Origin: Mesostigma viride
Lineage: Eukaryota > Streptophyta > Mesostigmatophyceae > Mesostigmatales > Mesostigmataceae
Assembly: GCA_009746045.1 (NCBI GenBank)
Contig: RPFO01001808.1
Coordinates: 1 to 33,148, forward strand
Length of the DNA stretch: 33,148 bases
Reading direction: 5' to 3'
Below are positions 7,722 to 15,290 of the stretch, one piece after another; within the stretch, counting starts at the first letter, position 1; each line of letters opens with the position of its first letter. The notes beneath the pieces are model-generated. The model had not been told where the DNA came from and ran no database searches. It saw nothing but the letters and a program-made list of their open reading frames with translations. The position numbers and the translations under genes were made by a program.

Positions 7722-10585
7722 TCTACAGGGGACGTGTTAACAAAAACCACAGACCCAGGCGAGCTCTCGGCCCCTAGGGCCCGCGCACCAGTGTTGTCAA
7801 CAGTGGTTGGTAGAGCATACCTGGACAGGACGTCCGCGTTGGAGTGATCCACACCTGGCCGATGGACGATTGTCAGGTGGTACTCCTGAATGATCATTGC
7901 CCACCGGGCCAGCTTACCCGTGAGTTTGTCGCTGGTCATCAACCACAATAAGGGCTGGTGATCAGTGACAAGTGTGAACACCCGCCCAAAGAGATATGGC
8001 CTGAAGTGCTTGATGGCCCACACAACGGCTAACGCTTCCCCCTCGTAGGAAGAGTACCGACTCTCGGCAGAGTTGTTACTCCGACTAGCGTACGCGATAA
8101 CATGCTCGCGCCCCGCATCGTCCTTTTGTGCTAGCACAGCCCCTAGGCCTACCTTGGACCAATCGGTGTAAAGAATGAAGGGCAGAGCATAGTCGGGGGC
8201 GCGTAGGATAGGAGCGGCAGTCAGTTCCTGTTTGATGGTATCGATGGCTCGCTGCTGAGCCGGACCCCACGCCCAGACATTGCCCTTCTTCAACAACTCA
8301 GTCAGGGGTTTGACTTTGGTGCTGAAATTCTGAATATATCCTCGATAATAGCCAGCTAGCCCGAGATACGCGCGCACCCCCGAGATGTCGATGGGCACTG
8401 CGGCGTTGCTGATGGCTTCCACTTTGGCTGCCTCAGGGGTCCGGCCACCTGGTACAATCTGATGACCAAGAAACCCTATGGTCTGTTGGGCGAACTTGCA
8501 CTTTTCAGGGTGCAGCCGCAGGTTGGCCTTATCTAGGGCGATCCGAACCTGATCGAGGTGAGCTAAGTGCTGGTCAAATGTCTCGCTAAAGACAATGACA
8601 TCGTCTATGTAGCAGGCTGCAAATGGCAACCCTGCCAGCACCTGGTCCATGGCACGTTGGAACACCGCACTAGCGTTGCGATGTCCGAATGGCATGCGAA
8701 CCCACTCGTACAGACGGGTCCCACCCCAAAAGGCCAGCTTGCGCTGATCTGCCTCTACGACCTTGATCTGATGGAAGCCGCTACGCAAATCTAGCGACGA
8801 CACATACTTGACCTGGGGAGATATTTTATCCAAAACATCATCGACCCGAGGCATGGGGTACCTATCAACAGGAGTGTGCGCGTTCAGCTGACGCAGGTCA
8901 GTGGCCATGCGCATACCTGTCCACTCGCCTGTGATGGTATCCTTCTTGGGTGCAACCACCGTGGCAGCTGCATAACTGGAGGATGAAGCGCGGATGATCC
9001 CAGCTGCCTCTAGCTCTCGACAGTTAGCATCTACGAATTCCAGCTCAGCCAAGCTCAGCCTATGCTGCCGCCTGAATAAGGGCTGATCCGTATCTAGTGG
9101 GACCCCCATGCAGCCCCCGTTGTAGCACCCTAGTTCTTCACTGCTGAAAGCGAAAACTGAGCGTGCAGAATGCAACCAGTGCTCCATAGCCTTGCGTTGC
9201 GTGGCGGTGAGGTGCTCACCTATGGCCCATATGTGAGAGGCAGCAGGATCTGCGACTGCGGCACTCCTACTGTCGAGACAAGGCCCCCGGACAGCGGCAT
9301 CGTGGAAAAGGGAAAATGCGGCTACACCGGGTGTGACGCTCACCTGCTGAATGGCACGGACTGCGCGACCGACCGATTGCTGCAGGGTGGGCGCTCCAGC
9401 GAACACCGTGCTGGACAACAAGGACGTCATGAGGATAACGCTCCATAGTTGAAGCAGCCGCGATCTCCATGGCGACCCAGTGCCGCCGGACGCTGTTGGC
9501 CGGACACCAGCCGCGTGGGCACTGACAGGCGGTGGCGGTGTGGGGATATCTCCCCCACCCTGGCGCACTTGCATTGCGGCCCGCAGAACATACCCAACCT
9601 GGAAGGCTGACATGGCTTGCCCAACGAGAGACCACCTAGTGGCCTCTAAAACCCCCTCAGCGGCGGACGCCCCCACATGGAACCCCATGCTCACCTCCCG
9701 AAACTCAGCGGGCGGCTGCACCAACAAACCCGTACCGGTGTCCCATACCAAACCCTTGCCCCGGTCCCTGTAGGCCGATGACCCCTGGTAACTAACCAAG
9801 GTGGGAAGAGCGCACATAGGCTTACCTACGTGATTGACGGGCGCGTAAGGGTGCCGATCGGCGACGTCTACCCGCTGCGTGACCAAATGTGGTGGCAGCG
9901 CCACCTCCGCGGGCATGCCGTCGTGCTGTCGTGTGATCGCATCTACCACTGCCTGGATGGTGGTGGTGAGTGCAAGGTTGGTCCAGAATGCGCGGTACCT
10001 GTGGGTGAGCCCGCCCAATCCTGCATTGTCGCACGTGACTGGTGCCCCTAAGATGTCCACGATCTGGGCCCAGTCCTTCCTCACTACCTCGTGAGGGCTG
10101 TCGTCGGCCACCACGTTCTCAAAAAGATACGCTAGTGGCTGGTCCTGCAGCTGCTGCAAGAGTCCAACGACTCGAAGCAGATCCCAAAACAACCCGCTCC
10201 TAGGATCCGCAAGCCCGCGTCCTACGCCGGCCTGACTCAACCCTTGACATTCCCAGCCCGCGAGGACGAGGTCTATCCTCTTGTGCCGCCTCAAAAGGCC
10301 TCGCACATGAACCTCCCCAATAGCACGGATATCCTGAGGGCACTCCCCAAACGGATCTGTCCACGCAGACGGAGGGAACTGAGATGGATACAGGGCAGAC
10401 AGCTGGGCACAGTGATGCCTATACACTGCCCGAGCGGTAGGAGACGGCTCTACGGCGATCAACGTGTGGCACGTACCGCCTGCAGCGAGAAAGCCAGCCA
10501 GCCCCCCTCCCATCCCAGCAAACAATTCTAGCAATACAACCCCTCGGACAAGACCCGCGACTCTGCCACAACATCGGCACAGAAG
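7709..10585 (-). CDS. Element B pol: C5 cytosine DNA methyltransferase - reverse transcriptase - RNase H
   Basis: Residues are counted from the TTG at 10534. The first 320 or so form a complete C5-methyltransferase fold by motif: motif I LELFAGMGG (2-10), motif IV GWECQGLS with candidate nucleophile C96, motif VI ENV (139-141), motif VIII RYR (179-181), and a motif X-like VGQAMSAFQVGYVL (304-317). A linker with a hydrophobic run (about 360-380) follows. RT spans about 490-690 with FDLR-like LDLRSGF and active-site YIDD (642-645). RNase H has D791, an acidic YEGEA motif near 831 and D858. The frame is the same as the upstream protease frame and is separated from it by one TAA (10586-10588). 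There is no ATG before motif I, so expression probably needs stop readthrough. Insert D supplies the stop at 7709-7711. Confidence 0.9.
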   Translation of the reverse strand, partial: LLCRCCGRVAGLVRGVVLLELFAGMGGGLAGFLAAGGTCHTLIAVEPSPTARAVYRHHCAQLSALYPSQFPPSAWTDPFGECPQDIRAIGEVHVRGLLRRHKRIDLVLAGWECQGLSQAGVGRGLADPRSGLFWDLLRVVGLLQQLQDQPLAYLFENVVADDSPHEVVRKDWAQIVDILGAPVTCDNAGLGGLTHRYRAFWTNLALTTTIQAVVDAITRQHDGMPAEVALPPHLVTQRVDVADRHPYAPVNHVGKPMCALPTLVSYQGSSAYRDRGKGLVWDTGTGLLVQPPAEFREVSMGFHVGASAAEGVLEATRWSLVGQAMSAFQVGYVLRAAMQVRQGGGDIPTPPPPVSAHAAGVRPTASGGTGSPWRSRLLQLWSVILMTSLLSSTVFAGAPTLQQSVGRAVRAIQQVSVTPGVAAFSLFHDAAVRGPCLDSRSAAVADPAASHIWAIGEHLTATQRKAMEHWLHSARSVFAFSSEELGCYNGGCMGVPLDTDQPLFRRQHRLSLAELEFVDANCRELEAAGIIRASSSSYAAATVVAPKKDTITGEWTGMRMATDLRQLNAHTPVDRYPMPRVDDVLDKISPQVKYVSSLDLRSGFHQIKVVEADQRKLAFWGGTRLYEWVRMPFGHRNASAVFQRAMDQVLAGLPFAACYIDDVIVFSETFDQHLAHLDQVRIALDKANLRLHPEKCKFAQQTIGFLGHQIVPGGRTPEAAKVEAISNAAVPIDISGVRAYLGLAGYYRGYIQNFSTKVKPLTELLKKGNVWAWGPAQQRAIDTIKQELTAAPILRAPDYALPFILYTDWSKVGLGAVLAQKDDAGREHVIAYASRSNNSAESRYSSYEGEALAVVWAIKHFRPYLFGRVFTLVTDHQPLLWLMTSDKLTGKLARWAMIIQEYHLTIVHRPGVDHSNADVLSRYALPTTVDNTGARALGAESSPGSVVFVNTSPVETQS

Positions 10586-12150
10586 TTACCTTCGTTGTCG
10601 CGACAGCCACTTGGACTGCGATTGCCGCGGGAGATGAGAGAGTTGTTGCTGCCGCACCGCGTTGGTGACGTGCTGACGCAAAAGGGCCTGCCGCGCTTGC
10701 GGCTGCTGTCGCGCCGCCCACGTGCTCTGCAATGAGGCCCGTCCCACCAGCGCTGTTGGGATGCACGGCCGATGCTTATCACGCACAGCCCCCCCAGCTG
10801 CCGTGACCTCCCCCATCCGTACCTCCACCACCGCGTCGTGCGAGCCAGCCTCGACCCGGTTGACCGTCGAGACACGCACTGCCCCAGTGTCCGAGCTGTA
10901 GCAGCTCACCGGGATGCTTGCTTGGCGCATGGCGTCACCGTCTCTGTCAACGATGTACACCGCGCGGCCTTCCCACATGCGTACCTCGAGCCGCATGGGA
11001 AACATGACCTCCATGCCGACCAGCACGTCATACGATGACTGCTCGGTCACAAGGGCATTCACAGGGATGCAGGCCATGTCGGATGGCCTGAGCGGGTTGA
11101 GGATGACCATTACCTGGACCGCAGTCATGGCAAAGGGTTTAGCGGCAGGGCCCTGCCAGCCCGCCACGGACACATGACTGTCCCGCAGCCCGCCATTCTC
11201 CCTGGTTAGGTTGAGCAACTGGGCCAGCCGAGCACTGATAACGAGTGGCTGGGCCCCGCTGTCCAGTTTCACGACCAATTCATGGTCAGTACTGTAGACC
11301 ACGTTGCTCAGGGGCTCCCCGTGCCCCTGCGCCTGAAACGCCATTGCTGGCTCGCCATCCGGATATGAGGTGACAGTGGGTGCCCTAGGCACTACGCACG
11401 CCCGCTGCGCGTTGTCCAAGACACCATGAGCGACATGACCCACGATTACCGAAGCCGATGCAGGGCGATGCCCGACAAATGTGGCTGTCTCAGCGTTGTG
11501 CAACCTACGGGCGTCCATTGTGTCAGCGTACCGCTGTACCTCTGACGCATGCGACCCGAGCACCTCCACGGCCCGCTGACCGAACCACTCGACCACTTGC
11601 CGGGGAGTGTATGCAGGCGTGTCCACGACCGACGGCATAGGGTATAATGGCAACAACCTGCGCCGCTGCTCTGCCCCAGCAGGATTGTCGTGTTCCAGGG
11701 TGGAGCCGGTCCGAGCGGGAGCCATGCGAAAGGACTGAGGCAGCTGCCCCACAGTCTCACTTGGCTGCCCCACCTGAAACGACGGCGGTGCACGTGCTTG
11801 CTTCCCTCGCGCGCCAACTGCGTGGATGTCCAACGCCATCACGTCGGCTGGCCGCCAGAAGTCCTCGTCCCTGTATTGAACCTGCGATCCCCCATCCTCC
11901 CTTTCACGTCCCCCCGCCTCGCCCGTCGGCTGAATGATGACCACCCCCGCGTCCACCTTCTTGTCCTCCACGTCCGCAAAGTGCACCCCCGGCGCTGGGC
12001 ACTGCCCCGCCAGATGGGTGCGGACCGTTGCCGGGTGTGACTTCTTACACGCCTTGGGACAATCACGTTTGATGTGCCCATCCTGACCGCACAGGAAGCA
12101 GCCCGATTTGCGCGCATCCGTCCTACCCGTCTGTGAGGACGTGCCCCCCC
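10586..12150 (-). CDS. Element B nucleocapsid zinc knuckle and aspartic protease
   Basis: This frame carries the zinc knuckle CFLCGQDGHIKRDC (12059-12100), which binds genomic RNA, followed by a long linker and a retropepsin domain. The catalytic motif is LDSGAQPLVIS at about 11230-11266, and a later YDVLVGMEVMF resembles the ILG-type second conserved motif of retropepsins. The frame has no ATG of its own before the zinc knuckle. It is reached from the Gag frame by a shift of -1 near the G7 tract at 12144-12150. It ends at a single TAA (10586-10588), and the methyltransferase continues in the same frame after it. Confidence 0.82.
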
Positions 12151-13818
12151 AGCTCGCGTCGGCGGAGCGGCAGCGTCCTTGTTGCCGCCAGCGGCGTTAC
12201 CCTGGGTTGCATCATGCGATGAGGCGTTGCGAGACCCCCCTTGGTTCCTGCTAGCACCGTGGCCGCCTTGCGGGCGCGCTTGTCTTGTGGCAGACGACTC
12301 ACCCGACTTGGCCTTGGTCAGCGCGTCGACCTTGGCCTGCAGCTCGGCCACCACCGTGCTTACCGAGATCCGGCCTTGCGCGTGTCGTCGCATCATGGCC
12401 CTGACCTCAATGCACAGTGACCGCAATCGCCACGGCTGGCCGTTGGGCGGCGTGGGCAGCTCCATCTCCTTGGAGCCTAGCGCTTGCAGCCATTTCTGAC
12501 ACGCCAGCTTTTCGGACCAGTCCTCCACTTCGCCGGCGAACTCCATGAGGCGCTCGTAAGATTGCTCCGGGGTTTCACCCTCGGCTATCTTGAAACTGCG
12601 CCACTCACGCTCTGCCTTGATGGTCTCCACCGGGTATTCCTGGCGAAGGAGGCCCCACAGTTCCTCGGCAGGGTCGACACCATACATGATGTTGTCATAG
12701 TCGGGCTGGCCACGCCCGTCGAAGCCGAACCACACGTCCGTGTGACGCGTGTACAGCGAGACCTCTCTCCACTGCTCCACCAGCCTAGCCACTCGCCTCA
12801 GCGTAAGGCCGTGAAAGAAGAAATGCATGTTGTTCATCACAAACTCATGCATTACAGCGCCTTGCGTAGTCATGTATTGCAGATCAATCCATGACTTGTA
12901 CGCGTTGTAGGCCTGCGCCAGCGTGGCCAGATTGCCGGTTGTGGAGAACTTCTCGCGCATGTCCACCCGTGGTAGGGTGGGCATCTTCGCGCCTTCAGGT
13001 ATGAGGCGCACCCTTTGCGGGTACTGCACCCCATCGGCATCCTCCGGCGGTCGCTGAGCTGCGCGTCCCTGCGCCAGCGTGCTTGGGCGTGCTGCCTCCC
13101 GTACTCGGAAAGCCAGCGGCGTGGTTATGTCCTCCATGGGCGGAATGCGCCCGATTGGCACACTTGACCACCGTGCAGTCGACCCGCCGGTCAGCGCCCC
13201 ACCGCCTCGCCCAAACGGAATTGAGACCCCGCCTGGCAGCATGCGTCCTGGTGCACCCCTGCGTGGGTCCATCGCGCGCGCCAGCCCTGCCCCGTTCTCC
13301 TCGTGCAATCCGTCTCGCGCTTGATCGAAAGGCAGGCGCCTGGGCGCCAGCGTATACTCGCCCCGTGGCTGACCATCCGCCTCACCAAGCAAGTCGTGTT
13401 GGGTTAGCGACCCAGCCAAAACCCCCGGTTCCATCGGAGCCCTTCCCGCCGCATTACCTGAGGTTGGCGGCTGGTCCCGCTCCCTCGGCTCCGCGGCAAC
13501 ACCATTGGGGCCCGGCATCGATGCCTGCCCGTCCCATGGTGTGGACTGCAGATGACGACCCTCTACGGCCACCAATCTGTCGGTCACTTCCCGCATTTGC
13601 AGCGCCAGTTGCTGCTGCAACTGTTGCGACTGTTGCTGCATCTGCGCTTGCATCTGCGCGAACAGCGCCACCATACTCAGCGGCGCTTCTTGGTCGCGAC
13701 TCTCACCCACTGCGGGTACGGCGGGAGGAATCCCGCCATTCGACCCCGGAGCGGACGTGTCGGCATCTGCTCTATTTGCATCCGCCATGGCTCGAGTCTG
13801 CGCTCGCGTCAGTGGCAT
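11839..13818 (-). CDS. Element B Gag (capsid part)
   Basis: Structural protein that forms the particle in which reverse transcription takes place. I chose the ATG at 13818 (MPLTRAQTRAM). The open frame begins a little earlier, but only with a TTG. The N-terminal region is disordered-looking and holds a glutamine-rich segment with heptad character (about residues 49-86). A helical capsid-like part follows, with DIQY-like and WREV, EWRSFKIAEGETPEQSYERL motifs typical of retrotransposon Gag. After the G7 tract at 12144-12150 the frame becomes arginine-rich and implausible, and the zinc knuckle continues in the other frame. The true product therefore probably changes frame there, unless one G is missing from the sequence. 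Confidence 0.8.
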   Translation of the reverse strand: MPLTRAQTRAMADANRADADTSAPGSNGGIPPAVPAVGESRDQEAPLSMVALFAQMQAQMQQQSQQLQQQLALQMREVTDRLVAVEGRHLQSTPWDGQASMPGPNGVAAEPRERDQPPTSGNAAGRAPMEPGVLAGSLTQHDLLGEADGQPRGEYTLAPRRLPFDQARDGLHEENGAGLARAMDPRRGAPGRMLPGGVSIPFGRGGGALTGGSTARWSSVPIGRIPPMEDITTPLAFRVREAARPSTLAQGRAAQRPPEDADGVQYPQRVRLIPEGAKMPTLPRVDMREKFSTTGNLATLAQAYNAYKSWIDLQYMTTQGAVMHEFVMNNMHFFFHGLTLRRVARLVEQWREVSLYTRHTDVWFGFDGRGQPDYDNIMYGVDPAEELWGLLRQEYPVETIKAEREWRSFKIAEGETPEQSYERLMEFAGEVEDWSEKLACQKWLQALGSKEMELPTPPNGQPWRLRSLCIEVRAMMRRHAQGRISVSTVVAELQAKVDALTKAKSGESSATRQARPQGGHGASRNQGGSRNASSHDATQGNAAGGNKDAAAPPTRAGGARPHRRVGRMRANRAASCAVRMGTSNVIVPRRVRSHTRQRSAPIWRGSAQRRGCTLRTWRTRRWTRGWSSFSRRARRGDVKGRMGDRRFNTGTRTSGGQPT

Positions 13819-14099
13819 GCACCAGCTGACCGATGGGCAAAACAAGAACCAACAAGCCTAGGTTTCGCTGAGAAGAAGCAACAACCAAAGGCTTTATAAC
13901 AGGCGTCAAGGATAACGACTCGACTAGCCTGCCAGAAAAAGACAAGAGCCAGCAAATTCTGGCTAGTTCTATTTTCTTAAAATCTGTCTCAAGACACTTC
14001 CTTTACAAACTGTCAGCCAGGCCGTTCCCTGTACTGCTGATGGTTGATAAACACTAAAGCCAACGTCTTGGCTTCAACCAGAAGGAAGCAGACTACCGG
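13819..14099 (-). other. Leader of element B
   Basis: About 280 bases between the candidate primer-binding site and the Gag start. No open frame of note. The segment contains several CAAAGCC- and GTCTTG-like words but no structure I can assign. Confidence 0.5.
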
Positions 14100-14114
14100 G
14101 TAGTCTCTTCGAGT
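14100..14114 (-). other. Candidate self-primed primer-binding site of element B
   Basis: Read on the minus strand, the first bases after A1 are CTCGAAGAGACTAC. With the last A of A1 they form a 15-mer that is perfectly complementary to the transcript of 14406-14420 within A1. It does not begin with TGG and so does not look like the usual site for a tRNA 3' end. It overlaps a hairpin, AGACTACCGGGTAGTCT (14090-14106). Confidence 0.6.
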
Positions 14115-15286
14115 AACGAAAGGAGGGCTCTCAGCCGAGGACAAGGAACTGTCCCTCGTGCCTGATGACCACCTTAATGCCTCCCCTGCTATAGAATAAT
14201 GCTTTCACAACACACACTTTGCACAGTCTGATGATGAAGCCGCACATGCGGAATTTATTGAGAAAGTTAATACAATTACAACACGTTGATAGTCTCAATA
14301 TCGATGCACTCCATGCTCACGAGCCCGCAGTTAGGCAGCGCTCCATGACATGCTACCGGCCTTGCTCCCAAGGAAAGGGAGAAACACGAAGGCCACTAAC
14401 GAGAGACTCGAAGAGACTACACGCTACGTGAGAGTCCTCTTCGACTATGAACCAAACCATTCGTCATGCCACACGCATGACACACGCCACACTTGTCAGT
14501 CCAGCCAGGAATGCCAAAACTATCTTGCTGCCTGAACCATGCAAACAGAAACCGCATTCCAGTTGCCGTCCTAGCTTACTACCACACATGCCAACAAAAA
14601 CAGGAAGGCATCCCGACAAATCTAAATTGCTACCCTGTTGCCGATCTCATCTCCTAGAGGCTCCGGCATTTCTGTCCCTGGGAATGTCCGGCATTTAGAC
14701 ACGACCACCAAGGTCGAAGCATAATATCCTTCAAACAATCTGCACGCTCACACCTTGTGTGTGAGTGGCCCAGCAAACATTGCTTCTAATCTTTCCTTTC
14801 TAGAAGAAATCCCTTTTTAGGGCTGCCAGCGATTTCGCATTCATTCCAGCGATCTGGCTCCGCACCGCAAATTGTCCTTTTCCATTTTCTGTCCAGTCCT
14901 CATAACGTTGACCCGCTATATTCTACACCACAAAGACACCTGGCCTGTCAATAGCCTCGGCGCTGTTGAAGTCCAGCAGTCCAGCTCCAGCTCCAGCTCC
15001 AGCTCCAGCTCCAGCTCCAGCTGTCCACTAACTCGCGTATGATCCTCTCGACGCTGCGCACTTGTGCTGCCGTCCGCTCAAGTACGTCTGTGCTGCGCGC
15101 CCAGCCGTGCCTGCATGGCCCGGCGCGCGCGCACGTGCACTTTCGTCCGCTCTTATGCTGTAAATGCTAGTGTCCCCCCCCCGGTCACTAGCCTTTGTCG
15201 AAAATGCGCAGAAAACAAATTCCTTGCGCACGTCACCGGTCTTGTGCATAGTGGGCGCCCGGATGACACAGCTCGCGTCCGTGACA
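14114..15286 (-). repeat. Repeat A1 of element B (5' end)
   Basis: 1173 bases, the partner of A2. On the minus strand it starts TGTCACGG at the integration boundary and ends CGTTA directly before the candidate primer-binding site. If self-priming is right, transcription starts near 14420, making 15286-14421 the promoter part. I see no convincing TATA box at the expected distance. An open frame that runs from the H pol into this repeat is accidental. Confidence 0.88.
14981..15022. repeat. CCAGCT hexamer microsatellite in A1
   Basis: Seven tandem CCAGCT units, against six in A2 at 3769-3804. Confidence 0.9.
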
Positions 15287-15290
15287 CCCT
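15287..15290. repeat. Target-site duplication of element B, right copy (CCCT)
   Basis: Matches 2758-2761. It lies directly after the GACA end (plus strand) of repeat A1. Confidence 0.8.

Larger units (their letters stand above)
2762..15286 (-). mobile_element. Element B: Ty3/Gypsy-type retrotransposon with DNA methyltransferase and split direct repeats
   Basis: A 12.5 kb minus-strand element inserted in the RT-RNase H region of H, flanked by CCCT. In transcript order it reads: repeat A1 (15286-14114), leader, Gag, zinc knuckle and protease, methyltransferase-RT-RNase H, integrase with PHD finger, G7 polypurine tract, B1 (4212-4071), two bases GC, A2 (4068-2902), B2 (2901-2762). Integrase lies after RNase H, as in Ty3/Gypsy. 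The repeats are nearly identical (one base change, one hexamer unit and a 2-base indel noticed), so insertion is recent. This copy is itself interrupted by insert D between RNase H and integrase. Confidence 0.85.

Noticed and set aside
12144-12150. Canonical -1 programmed frameshift at G7
   Set aside because: The heptamer does not fit the X-XXY-YYZ rule in the Gag frame. Kept only as an open question.
14981-15022. Hexamer repeats as a CRISPR-like or protein-binding array
   Set aside because: Simple CCAGCT microsatellite with no spacers, differing by one unit between the two copies.
2762-15286. Classifying element B as a DIRS/Ngaro element because of its split repeats
   Set aside because: No tyrosine recombinase is present. 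The element has a Ty3-type DDE integrase, a retropepsin and a target-site duplication.
15028-15286. C-terminal 87 residues of the long open frame ending at 15028
   Set aside because: This is read-through from the H RT into repeat A1 of element B. The same peptide sequence also appears from A2 near 3810-4068.
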